Assembly (NCBI GenBank): GCA_963281255.1
Contig: OY725503.1
Span: 2,914,001-2,978,000, forward strand
Reading direction: 5' to 3'
Length of the DNA: 64,000 nucleotides
Origin: Aphrocallistes beatrix
Lineage: Eukaryota > Porifera > Hexactinellida > Sceptrulophora > Aphrocallistidae
In this document: positions 23,053 through 34,589 of the stretch, in pieces
How positions within the stretch are numbered: the stretch's first letter is position 1
How the letters are laid out: every line of letters starts with the position of its first letter
The notes under the pieces: generated by a model
Database searches by the model: none
What the model saw: the letters and a program-made list of their open reading frames with translations, nothing else
What the model was told of the DNA's origin: nothing
Made by a program: the position numbers and the translations under genes

Positions 23053-23362
23053 CAAGCACGCTTCGTTTGCATGTGCTGCGGGGCTGGCAGACACTTTGTG
23101 TCGCCGGAGGCGCCCTTTTGGCGCCTGTGGTCACCATTGATTAATTATATGGGAGATAACATCTCTAACTACGTCTGTCTTACTGTTATAATCGAAATCG
23201 CACGAAAAATCACCAAATTTGTCAATTTTTAAAATTTGATGCGAAATGATGAAGTCATAACAAAGTGATGAGTCAAAATTTTTTGATGATAGTTGAATCA
23301 TATGTGAGGTATATTAATATACACATTCTATCAAAATTTCAGCTTTCTATCACTTAAGGTGA
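23053..23362 (-). mobile_element. Helitron family A, 3' half only
   Basis: CAAGCACGCTTCG at 23053 marks the 3' end; similarity stops near 23362 in the body. Confidence 0.7.
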
Positions 23363-23927
23363 GGCTAATCTCAAAATTGGAAATTTGGGATGAATATTAG
23401 ATTTGTTTTAAATTGATATATTTCTATAGTCTGATATCCGAACTAGAGTTTTTAAGAAAAATTTCCATTATTCATGTGATTATATGGCCTCGGCATTTTA
23501 TAATTTTGTACAAAAATTGCAAAAAATGTTTTTCTTTTAATTTTTACGACTGAGGTACATTGTGTCACAAAGTTATAAGGTTGTAGTAGAGATAGAGCTT
23601 AGCTCTTTGTTTTTATATTGATAGTAGTGTTGCACACACAATTTAAAATTATTTAGCAGTCTTTATTCAGTGTTAAAGCATTATAGAATTTTGACAATAC
23701 TCAGAAATATTTCAATGCAACGTGGTGATTAAATAATTTCAAAATTAAAAAATATAAAAATGTCTTTCAATGTCATCAAAATAATTTTAAATTACTCCCT
23801 ATTGAATATGCTTCATAACGCAATTTAGATCTCGTCTCTATCTATTCTAGAAGTTTCTAAAATCTTGACATTATGACTGACTCGATGATACTATGAATTC
23901 AGCATCCAAGTCGCTTTTATAGTATAA
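23363..23927. other. No feature recognised
   Basis: AT-rich region downstream of the minus-strand zinc-finger frame. Confidence 0.3.
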
Positions 23928-24791
23928 CTAGCTACCGCAGTCTTCAAGTTCAACGGTCGCAGATTCAAATAAATCAATTACATTCTCCTTTTTCAGGATT
24001 TGGGTATATCGAGTGTTTGGTGTACGCAAGCCTTTGTGCTCCATAAATTGGCATATTGTGTGCAATTGATCATTTGTCAAGTTAAGTTCTCGTTGAAGTT
24101 GTATAATTTCATCTCGAGTAACAATATTATTTTCATTAGCTTCATTCCGCTTGAGAACTTTGACCTTCATCGGCATATTTCCATAACCAAGAAGTGGTAT
24201 TACATCGGACATCGAAGAAGCTGCTCGTTGACGTAGCATAGTCGATACAACTGTATCGCTAAGCCCTTTTCGATTTAATGTACCGACAATATTTTGCACG
24301 GAGTTACGCTTTATGCATATACGAATTTTCTTTATGGACGAGTACTTTCGACACTTAACTGGTGTTTGCCTATTCTAAGTGTTTTGATTATCTCGCGCAA
24401 ATGGATTTGTGTCAATGATTGAATTTCCTGCTTTGCGTTTAACGCCTTTTTGACTCTTGCATATTTTGCAAACAATGCAATAATCGGAATTGTGCTGCCT
24501 CTTTATCCATATTGGAGATGTCTCAAGGAGAACACCACTAGGCTTTGACTTTCTAGCACAAATTTCGAGTTTATGAAGATCAGATACACATGATTTGCAC
24601 AATACACATGGAAAGAAAGGGATAATCTCTGGAGTATATGCTATTTCCTTTTCAATATCGATATCGTACCATGACTTTATTTTCGATATATGGAATATAA
24701 TCTCAACTGATTGTAGTTTTAAAATTTTAGAAGAACATAGTCGACAAACATTTTCACTGATTCTAAATGATATGATGACATTGTGATACAA
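23928..24791 (-). pseudogene. Cysteine-rich protein resembling the RAG1 / N-RAG-TP N-terminal zinc region, one in-frame TAG
   Basis: From ATG at 24791 to a stop at 23928 one frame runs 287 codons, broken only by a TAG at about 24375. Near residues 15-19 is VCRLC; then IFHISKIKSWYDIDI, FPCVLCKSCVSDLHKLE, and WIKRQHNSDYCIVCKICK followed by GVKRK. RAG1 and the N-RAG-TP transposon protein of Aplysia have the same order: CRxC, a hydrophobic IDV stretch, C-x2-C with H, then W-x-H-x4-C-x2-C and G-x-KRK. The second half (RDEIIQLQRELNLTNDQLHT) is not a RAG1 region I know. No catalytic core was found. The single stop could be a recent mutation. The family call is by eye and could be wrong; a ZAD-like finger is the alternative. 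Confidence 0.45.
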
Positions 24792-25389
24792 AGTGGATTA
24801 ATATGTGTGTATTTTAGTGAAATAAACTAATTTATTTGAGTTTTATTTCAGAAAGTACAAAAGATCAAATGGGTGGGTGAAGAAATTCACAGACTAATAA
24901 ATATTCTGCAGAGCGTAAATATTTAATCGAATTTTATAAGAATTCTAAAACATGATAAATACAGATAATTAGACCATGATTAAGTAATACATACTTGTGC
25001 GTACCCTAGAAAAATTCAGAACAATAATCTTTTGAAATTAGAAAACAGATTAAATATAATTCGATCATTTTCTACTGACTGAACTTTGTACCGATATGGC
25101 TAGTTATTCAATAAATCTCAATGAAAAATTACATAAATATACAAATATCATGCTTTTAAGACTTGTGGCTTTCGAATTAATAATGGAAAAAGAAACAAAT
25201 CAACGAACTGATAATTCTGTTTTTATAGTAAATGCAACAATAACTGGATATATACCAAATAATATATATGTATAATGGAAGTCAAACATTTTTTAAAAAA
25301 AGGGGGTAATTATCATGTCCAATACCATGCGAATAGTTACTATTAATTGAAGTAAAACATATTATAAGGTCTTAAATTAATATATAACA
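24792..25389. other. No gene; upstream region of the cysteine-rich frame
   Basis: AT-rich, no repeat ends recognised. Confidence 0.3.
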
Positions 25390-25640
25390 ATTAATCATGA
25401 TTGGTCTATACGATATAATGAATTGATTGCGTTTAAATATGCAAAATATGCTAGGGAAAGGCTTTGTGGACAAATTTCTGTTGAGTATTGTGGAAAATCG
25501 TAAAGTCAAGTCCCTAATTCAGAAAACTTTTAAACTTTGATAAATATATAGTTACAATGATTTTAAACATCATTTATGTCGCACAGTAGATCAAATAATG
25601 GAATTATTTCGGTTGACAATTTTTTAGACAATTTTTTAAA
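25390..25640 (+). repeat. Inverted copy of 21745-22005
   Basis: See the partner segment. Together the two copies bracket the cysteine-rich frame at 23928-24791, 3.4 kb apart. Confidence 0.75.
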
Positions 25641-25661
25641 TTTTTTAGAAAAATATTAAAG

Positions 25662-26748
25662 CATAGCCTACTGTATATATAGCCTCACAGTAACTTGCGG
25701 ATTTGGGACTAGGGATGCAGTAGAAGATGGTTGAACTAATACATGAGCTGCCTTAAATCATTAACAAAGCACAATAGAGCATTTGAATGTATTACCAGCA
25801 TATATCAATATGGTGTCAAAGTACCCATATCCGTTGTTAAAATTTTGATTAGAGACACCATATAGTTGCTCAATAGGCTATATTTGTGACAAATTTTGTG
25901 ATTTTCAGAGGCAGTTTAGGGGCACTTCTAGGTGTTTTTATTATAGAACTGAGCATAGAACTGAGATGTGAATGGGGTAATATGAAAAATTTGCATTTGT
26001 TTCATGGAATGTTGCTACATTCCAGTGATGCTATGGAAACGTGTTTTGGTCAGTTGGGGTTATATCTTGAAAACATCTTGAAAACAAAGTTACACATTCA
26101 AATGTAATTCCATTTGATAGCGAATATACTACCTCCTTAGCGATAATATGATTTCGGCCTCAAAATTCAATGGTTTATGAGATATTTGACAATGTATCAT
26201 ATTGGTCACATTTGGTAATTTGTCGAATATCTCGTAAACAATCGAATTTAGAAGTCGAAATTATATTATCGTTTAATAGGAAGTAGTCTATTTGCTATCA
26301 AATGGAATTAAATTTGAATGTCTAGTTATCGCGGTTTTCAAGATATAACCACAACTGAGCAAAACACGTTTCCATAGCAACAATGGAATGTAGCAACATC
26401 CCATGAAAAATTCCAAATTTTTCGTATTTATCCATTCTCATCTCAGTTCTACTATGGGAAAAATATTATAATAAAAACACTTAGAAGTGCCCTTAAACAG
26501 CCTCAGAAAATCACAAAATTTGTCACAAATATAGCCTATTGCGCAACCATATGGTGACTAATCTACAATTTAACAACGGAAATGGGTACTTTGACTCCAT
26601 ATTGATATATGCTGGTAATACATTCCAAAGCTCTATTGTGCTTTGCTAATGATTTAAGGCAGCTCATGTATTAGTTCAACCATCTTCTACCGCATCCCTA
26701 GTCCCAAATCCGCAATTTACTCTGAGGCCTCATATATAGTAGGCTATG
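25662..26748. mobile_element. Foldback element with P-like CATAGCCTACT ends
   Basis: The two halves (25662-26190 and 26210-26748) are imperfect reverse complements over almost their full length. Outer ends CATAGCCTACTgtatataTAG and its complement resemble the ends of 29414-33956 and 42506-44568. No protein. No matching target duplication was found. Confidence 0.75.
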
Positions 26749-27506
26749 CCTCAAGTTACTGTGAGGCCTGTTTCATGGTAACTTGACACGGACCATGGAT
26801 ATTCAGTATCTATGGTAACTTGACACTATTAATATATGCTATAGCACAACGTCCACTATAAACAAGATTGGAAAATAAAAATTTTTATTGAAAGCAATTC
26901 CAATGAATACAAACTAAGTACAATCAGGAGTATAATTTCAGGAATTACTGTCACTAATTTGAAAGATATTTTTGTTCAATATTTTTGTAATAATTTGTAT
27001 TATATACAAGCGCGCTTCGCTTGCTTGTGCTGCACGGCTGGCGGATACTTTGTGACCACCGGAGGCGCCCTTTGGACGCCTGGGGTCACATTGATTAATT
27101 ATAACGGGGATAACATCACTAAATACTTTTGTCCTACTGTTATAATCGATTATGCACGAAAAATCACCAAATTTACCTATTTTTAAAATTTTGATGCGTA
27201 ATGATGACGTCATAACAGTGATGAGCCATCATTTTTTGATGATATGGTGTATCAAATATGAATAATATTGATATACACATTCTATTAAAATTTCAGTCTT
27301 CTATCACTTAAAATGGTTATAGTCGAAAAACTGAAATTTCTAAATATAGAAAAGGTGACTACATCATAATTCCATGATGAGTCGACATTTTGTCTGAGCT
27401 CAGAACTTACTAGAGCCATAGCTAAAAGACTCCCACATGCCAAAAATGGCTGTTTCTTCAATCAATTCGTTACATATATATATATATATATATATACAAG
27501 GATATA

Positions 27507-27740
27507 GCCTTACTATTAAAACTCGATTAATGTTTGATTGTTCGTTTGTTTGTTTGTGTATACAGTGGAGTTCGCATATTAGCAACTCCCTTATTAGCAA
27601 TATTGTTCTATTAACAACTAATCTTCGGGTCCCAGTTGAAGATTTTGTATTAATTCTGTTCTCCTATCAGCAATTTCGCGTTTTAGCAACCATTTTGTTA
27701 GCAAAACTGGAGTTGCTAATAAGTGAATTCCACTGTATAT

Positions 27741-27774
<34 letters not shown>

Positions 27775-28267
27775 GTAAAGAATTGATTGAAGAAACTGCC
27801 AGGCGCAGAAAGCTGATTTTTGGCATGTGGAAGTCATTTGGCTATGGCTCCACTAAGTTCTGAGCTCAGAGCAAAATGTGGACTCATCATGTAATTATGA
27901 CGTCATTGTTATATTTTTAAAAGTTAAGCAATACAGTTATTCGAGCATAACTCACTCATTATAGGAGATAGAAGGCAGAAATTTTAATAGAATATGTATA
28001 TTAATATATCTCATATATGGCACAACTATCATCAACAAATAATGACTCATCACTTTGTTATGACGTCATCATTACTCATTAAAATTTTAAAAATTGATAA
28101 ATTTGGTGAATTTTCGTGCGATATAGATTATAACAGTAGGACAGACGTATTTAGAGATGTTTTTTCCATTATAATTAATTAATGGTGACTACAGGCGCCC
28201 AAAGGGCGCCTCCGGTGGACACAAGGTGTCCGCCAGCCGCGCTGCGCAAGCAAGCGAAGCGCGCTTG
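27507..28267 (+). mobile_element. Helitron family A nested in another Helitron
   Basis: 5' end CCTTACTATTAAAACTCG (first base changed) and 3' end GCGCTTG at 28267, followed by the host's TATATA. Its own TA tract is occupied by the MITE 27563-27735. Confidence 0.8.
27563..27735. mobile_element. Pogo-type MITE
   Basis: CAGTGGAGTTCGCATATTAG at left, CTAATAAGTGAATTCCACTG at right, TA on both sides. Confidence 0.8.
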
Positions 28268-28348
28268 TATATATATATAGATTAATCGAGTTTTAGTTTT
28301 AAGGATTGATCATTTTGGATAATATATTTATGTTCTTTTCATAATATA

Positions 28349-29245
28349 CAAGCGCGCTTCGCTTGCTTGCGCTGCGCGGCTGGCGGACACTTAGTGTCCG
28401 CCGGAGGCTCCCTTCGGTCGCCTGGAGGTGACATTGGTTAATTATAAGGGAGATAACATCTCTAAATATGTCCATCTTAGTGGTCAACCGATTTCACTGG
28501 AAAAATCACCAAATTTGTCAATTTTAAAATTTTTGATGCGTAATGATGACGTCATAACAAAGTGATGAATCATCATTTTTTGATGAAAGTCGCACCATAT
28601 GTGAGGTATGTTAGTATACAGATTCTATTAAAATTTCAGCCTTCTATCTCCTATAATGGCTGAGTTATGCCCGAATAACTGTGTTGCTTAACTTCTAAAA
28701 TGTGACAATGACGTCATAATTCCATGATGAGTCGACATTTTGCTCTGAACTCAGAACTTACTGGAGCCATAGCCAAAAGACTCCCACATGCCAAAAATCA
28801 GCCTTCTGCGGCCGGCAGTTTCTTCAATCAATTCGTTACAGATATAGATATAGATATATATATATACAAGCGCGCTTCGCGCTTGCTTGCGCTGCGCGAC
28901 TGGCGGACAGTTTGTGTCCGCCGGAGGCTCCCTTCGGTCGCCTGGAGTCACATTGGTTAATTATAAGGGAGATAACATCTCTAAATATGTCTGTTCTACT
29001 GTGCTAATCGATATCACTCGAAAAATCACCAAATTTGTCAATTTTAAAATTATTGATGCGTAATGATAACGTCATAACAAAGTGATGAGTCATCATTTTT
29101 TGATGAAATCATATGTGAGGTATGTTAGTATACAGATTCTATTAAAATTTCAGCCTTCTATCTCCTATAATGGCTGAGTTATGCCCGAATAACTGTGTTG
29201 CTTAACTTTTAAAAATGTGACAATGACGTCATAATTCCATGAGGT
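28349..29245 (-). mobile_element. Two tandem Helitron A copies, same orientation
   Basis: First: CAAG at 28349 to GTTACA at about 28840 plus TA tract. Second: CAAG at 28867 directly in that TA tract, truncated near 29245 after the first CRE-like site. Confidence 0.75.
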
Positions 29246-29583
29246 CTCACTATCCTTATGTGCTACTCGTAAATAATAATAAAAAGGTTCTTAGTAGTAG
29301 CTCGTTGAATTGCCTTCGAATCAATTGTACATTAGAAAGTGAGCTCGTCCCATGCCACATTGATGTGTATTAAGTTGCTTATGGTTACAAATTTTAAAAT
29401 TATAAACTTTATTCATAGCCTACTCTAAGGCTTCACAGTAACTAATAAATATTTGACCAAGGATGCACAATTCGAGGTAATATATTAAATAACCACGATA
29501 TTTTTCCATAATAATGAATTTTAAAATTAACCATTTATAATTAACCAAAGTTTTAAACATGGCTTGATATGTATATACTCATA

Positions 29584-30479
29584 CAGGGTGGCTCATAAGT
29601 TCTGTGACAAGCTTCATTAGATACAAGCGCTCAGAACTTGCTGGAGCCATAGCCAATAAGCTCTCACATGCCAAAAATCAGCTTTCTGGGCCTACAGTTG
29701 CTTCAATCAATTCGTTACAGAGAGATATATATATATACATACATTTATACAAACACATTAATCGAGTTTTAATAGTAAGGATAAAATTTCTTATACTCAA
29801 ACAATCCTATTATGGTCTTTATAGAGTCTAAATCGAATATTCTCAATGATTTTAGAAGACTTTTCCAGTTTAAGACCTGGAACTGTGTTTTGTATGGTGA
29901 TTTTTATGGTGAAAAAATGTGTCCTGGCACGCAGCGAAAATGGAGTATCAGGACCCACTGCTTTTCAAATGATCTTTCTAGTCTTCAAATTCTACGAAAA
30001 ATTGGCTCACACATTTCCCTCGAACACTCTAAATTTGTAGAAATATAGGATGTTTATATCAGTACATATTGAGAACCATTGGATCAGATTTTGGGGATGT
30101 GAAAAAATGTACCTAATTTGATCTCGTGAAATAATAACTTTCTCTCGTTTCTGATAATGAATTCAATGGATTTATGAAATATTTCCATGGTGAATGAAAG
30201 GTGTCTGGTGCTAAATCGTCATAGGACATCGATTATGAAGACATTTTTTACAAAAGTAGCGACCTTTATTCTCGACTTTCGCTGCGTGCCAGGACACATT
30301 TCCCCCCCATAAAACTCACCATATAAAACACAGTTGCAGGTCTTAGACTCGATAAATCTATTAAAATAATTGAGAATATTCGAATTACAATCTCTATAAA
30401 GATCACAATAACAATATTATTTGAGTATAAATCATTTTATACATAATGAAGCTTGTATCAGAACTTATGAGCCACCCTG
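29584..30479. mobile_element. TA-flanked element with long inverted arms
   Basis: Ends CAGGGTGGCTCATAAGTTCT and complement, TA outside. The arms are inverted repeats of more than 200 bp; both contain a GTGTCCTGGCACGCAGCG-type core or its complement near 29920 and 30280. The left arm is interrupted by a 158-bp Helitron; the uninterrupted right arm shows the original sequence. No transposase. Confidence 0.8.
29624..29781 (-). mobile_element. Minimal 158-bp Helitron A
   Basis: CAAGCGC at 29624 jumps straight to TCAGAACTTGCTGG, so most of the body is deleted, but both termini are kept. The sister arm of the host element gives the empty site and fixes the borders as A|TCC…CTTG|T. Confidence 0.85.
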
Positions 30480-30593
30480 TAATGTAATTTTTTATTTGGA
30501 TTTTATATACTCGATGCCTCTACCTGATTCTTATCTTGCTTTTTTGGTTGTAACCAATGAGTTTTCCAATTTTTGTTAGCTACAAATTATATC

Positions 30594-32475
30594 ATGCCCA
30601 GCAATTGCTCTTCCTCTGGCTGTAGAAGTAACTATAATAAAGACGAGCGTATTCCTGTATTGAAATTGCCACAAACACCAGATCAACTTAGACATGCTTG
30701 GCTCAGAGCTCTCCATAGGGATGATATTGATAAGCTCAAGGTAGTATACGTTTGCGTGAAGCACTTTAGAGATGAAGATGTTGAATATACGCACAGAGTA
30801 CCGAATGGAGACGTGAGTTATCAGGAAATTCCGTGAAGCAAACTGAAGCTGAAAGAAGGTACGGTGCCATCTATCCTGCCAAGGTGTCCAGCATATTATT
30901 CCTCACACTCCGCAACCAAACACAGTCGTATGTTTCGTGACTCTAAGGATGATGAACTGTTCAATCAAGCATTGACTCTCAGTCTGAGGTTAGAAAATGA
31001 AGATAATGAAAGGTTCGTGGTTAAAAGCTTCCTGGATTTACAAGATAAATTACCCTCTCTATCTATTCCTAAAACTTGGTTACTTTGGTACCCAGATGGG
31101 AGTACTTTAATTTTTATGCGTCCTAATTCAGAAAATTGTAAAATTCGTGTAGCTGTCTACCTATTGGTAGAATTTGATTTGTCCATAAAAGCCTATCGTA
31201 AGGGTGAAAATGTTCCCATCTCCCAATTTTTTCTAAGGGATACCCGACAACTCGAATTGATTCTGGATGAAATTTCTAGTCCACTATATAGCAGTACCCA
31301 CACTAAGGATACCGTTACCGATTCTTCTAACGCGTCTCATATTGCATCCGCAGAAAGTCATATACAGCACATTATTGATAACATCCATGATTCCATCTCA
31401 GATGACAAATTGCATGATTGTCCCGAAGTTTCTAGGCTCCAATTCATTCCATGTCAGCTTCAAAATAGCCTTGTACCGAAAAACAGGCGGAGATATAACA
31501 AACTGACGCAAATATTGGCCCTAAAGCACATCTGATTTCGCCTGCTTGCTATAAGTATCTTCAGAGCATGTCTTCTTTATCTCTCCCACATTTCAATACT
31601 TTAGAAAAATTGTATTCGTCTTTTGGGCTTGAAAACGATTTTCTTCATTTCTTAAGGAGCTACTCAATCGTTTTCTCTTGAGCGGAAGCATGTTATTATC
31701 CAAATGGATGAAATACATGTCAAATCAGATATCTCTTACAAAGGAGGCAAACAAGACCATTTCTAATAAAGACTAGACACCATGATAGCGAATGCAGTTT
31801 GGTAGGATCATAGGGATCGAGGTTTCCGCTCTTCTATTAAAGATGTTTAACATTGCGGGTTATTCGTTCATATTATCTCTACCGACAACTTTCCACTTAA
31901 TGTGAAACTTTTCAATTTGTGTAAACTGGAGACCCGAGTACCCCATCCTTGTGATATAAACAGAAGTCTTTTTCTAACTTTTGATTTCGTGCATATCCTG
32001 AAAACTATTCGTATTAATTGGTTGAATAAAAAATCTGATAGTAAACCTTTTCATATCCTGATTTAGATTGTATTGCCATTGACTGATGTGTTTACCCCTT
32101 GAACTTATCGTATGCTTCTTTTCGTGATATCCGTATCCTTTATAATTCTGAGAGAAATAGTTTGGCAAAACTAGCTCCAAGTTTGACCTTAATCATGTTA
32201 TCCTTCCTGTATCGAACGTCAAAATGTTAAGTTGGTGCGAAAAATAGTTCATGAATCCACCATTTCTGCTTTGGCTATTCAGAACGACCAACGCGGTTCA
32301 GCTTTTAAATCAAACACTTCAGTCTTCGTTGGGATTCTATTGTCTCTGTGAAAAATCTTTGGCGGTGTACCGTATAAACATGTGCGTTTGAATGACCCGA
32401 TGTCTAAGCCTTTGACGTTTAATGATGAGCGATTTACTTTTCTAAATTGGATCGTTTATTGGTTGGATGATTTTA
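30594..32475 (+). pseudogene. P-element (THAP9-like) transposase, decayed
   Basis: ATG at 30594 opens MPSNCSSSGCRSNYNKDERI: THAP finger with C-x4-C, a conserved W (HAWLRAL) and C-x2-H (VCVKHF), residues 1-70. The same frame continues to 31535 with only one TGA at about 30834. It includes KTWLLWYPDGSTL and then breaks. Further pieces are in order: SLPHFNTLEKLYSSFGLE (about 31580), QMDEIHVKSDISYKGGK (about 31705), AIQNDQRGSAFKSN (about 32275) and NDERFTFLNWIVYWLDDF (about 32425). These follow the RNase-H-like and GTP-binding regions of P/THAP9 transposases. Many stops after 31535 make it dead. Confidence 0.8.
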
Positions 32476-32735
32476 GCCTATCGATGATTGTAGTATATTT
32501 AAAGTAACTACTTCCTTTATTTTATTTTATCTTAGTAGTGATTCAGAAGTCAAGTAGAAGTTCAGTAGACTTTTAGTGACGTTTAATAGAGATCGATAGC
32601 TTAGCCATTAGATTTTGATGTTTTGTGACTTGTATTGCAATACGTATGGGATGTTATTCACTAGTTTATCTAAATATTATTAAATCAAATCTTTATACTT
32701 CTAATTCACAATTTATAATTAATTTTGTATAAATA

Positions 32736-33761
32736 CAAGCGCGCTTCGCTTGCTTGAGCTGCGCGGCATGCGGACAATTAGTGTCCACAGAGTCGCACTG
32801 CGGGAGCTTGGAATTACTCAATCCAGTCTATTTTGTTCATTTATATTTATATTTCAAACAAAGGTTACCAAATTATTTATCATATCGATCAAGAAATATA
32901 ATATCCGAATTCTACACAACTAAACCCTATGTCAACCGTTGGAGGCTTACCATATTTTTGTAATTCGTTTACTTTATGTACCTATTGTAAACAAAAGTAA
33001 ATAAATATTTTATCATATTGTCCTGAAAATATGATATTCGAAATCTACACCCCTGAAAACCCCATGTCAACCGTTGAGAGTAAGTTTCTAGCTTAATTTT
33101 GAGATTTGTTTACTTTATGCATCTAATGTAAACAAAAGTAAACAAATAATTTATCAAATAGACCTGAAAATCTGATATTCGACATGGCAGCGCCATGTTT
33201 TATCGGCAGTGGGTGTCCATTTATAGAGGGATATATATTGTACAATATGATAAAACAGGACGCAGTGGGTGTCTGGACACCCAGGACACCCCCGGTGGCG
33301 CCGGCCCTGTTCGAATTCTACACCCCTAAAAACCCCATGTCACCGGTTGGTATATTTTCGCATATTTTCCAAAATTCATCAAATGGTGTGAAAATATGTA
33401 TATAAAGGTGTGAAAATGCACACATCATCTTTTTTTATTGCTATTGCTATACATTATGATACATTTAAGACATCAAACATAAGTTGTGGCTTTGTAAAGT
33501 ATTAATAACAATGACAATCTATTGTAGTACCGTACAATGATTTCCATTGTGATAGTGTAGTAGTCGCATATATTGTATAGAAAAGGTGTGAAAAATTGTT
33601 TTCCATTTTTTTGTAGTGTTAAAATTTCGATCTTAGAACTTAATCGTAGTCATATCGTTTGACACTTACATGCCAATTTTTATATTCCTACGACTTGCCA
33701 ATTCTTCAATCAATTCGGACAAACACACAAAATAAAAATCCCTGCGTTTTATTATATAAGA
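32736..33761 (-). mobile_element. Helitron family B (tandem-repeat family)
   Basis: 5' end on the minus strand TCTTATATAATAAAACGCAG after A, body start CCGAATTGATTGAAGAATTG, two to three internal units with a GTTTACTTTTGTTTACA…AAAGTAAAC palindrome, and a 3' end shared with family A (CAAGCAAGCGAAGCGCGCTTG). A small hAT-like insertion (CAGTGGGTGTCC…GCCGGCCCTG) lies at about 33210-33308. Confidence 0.8.
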
Positions 33762-34143
33762 TAACAAAAGGGAGGGAATTTTATCAAACCAGTTTGAATT
33801 AAATGAATGTAGAATCAAAAATCGACCGCAATCATTTCCTGCATTTAGTTCAACCTGTATTCAATTAATATGATGTTTGTGATAGTTACCTCGACTTGTG
33901 AATCCATGGTCAAATATTCATTAGTTACTGTGAGGTCTTATATAGAATAGGCTATGCTTGAATCTATTCTCTCATTTGAATGTTTCCAAAACTGTGATCG
34001 GAGACCCAAAAAGCGAAGCATTATAATAATTGGGATCATTAACCTTCTTAAAAGCTCAAATGGCTTAAAAAGATTGGGGAACATTCGTATTATCAACAAA
34101 CGATAACATTAAATCCTATTTATGCTTGAGGCTTTAATAATTA

Positions 34144-34588
34144 CAAGCCCACTTCGCTTGCTTACGCTGCGCTGCTTGCAGACACTTTTTATCCGCCGGA
34201 GGCGCCCTACAAGCGCCTAGGCTAATATTGATCAATTATATGGTAGATAACATGTCTAAATACGTCTGTCTTACTGTTATAATCGAGAACACTCGAAAAA
34301 TCACAAAATTTGTCAATAATTAAATCTTTGAAGCGCAATGATGACGTTATTAACAGAGTGAAGAGTCATTTTTTGACGATACTTATATCACATGTGAAGA
34401 ATATTAATATACACATAACATATCCAATTAAAAAGTCAGCCTTGTATCACCTAAAATGGCTGAGTTGTTATAATCGAAACACTGAAATTTCTAAAAATAA
34501 AAAAAAGTGACAATGACGTCATGATTCTATGATGAGTCGACATTTTCGCCTGTGGTCAGAACTTAGTGGAGCCACAGCCAAAAGACTT
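34144..34588 (-). mobile_element. Helitron family A, 5' end lost
   Basis: CAAGCCCACTTCGC at 34144; body to AGCCAAAAGACTT, where mariner sequence starts. Confidence 0.7.
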
Positions 34589-34589
34589 C

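Larger units (their letters stand above)
27007..28306 (-). mobile_element. Helitron family A carrying another Helitron in its (TA)n tract
   Basis: Minus copy with 3' end CAAG at 27007 and body to GTTACA at about 27474. Its 5' end (ATTAATCGAGTTTTA…AAGGA) appears only at 28281-28306. Between lies the plus-strand Helitron 27507-28267. Confidence 0.75.
29414..33956 (+). mobile_element. P-superfamily element with decayed THAP transposase
   Basis: 4543 bp. Left end CATAGCCTACTCTAAGGCTT and right end, complemented, CATAGCCTATTCTATATAAG share TCACAGTAACTAAT(a/g)AATATTTGACC further in. It carries a THAP-type transposase pseudogene, a TA-flanked element with a nested Helitron (29584-30479), and a Helitron of family B (32736-33761). 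Flanking heptamers (CTTTATT and CTTGAAT) match only partly, so the duplication is decayed or the borders are slightly off. Confidence 0.75.
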
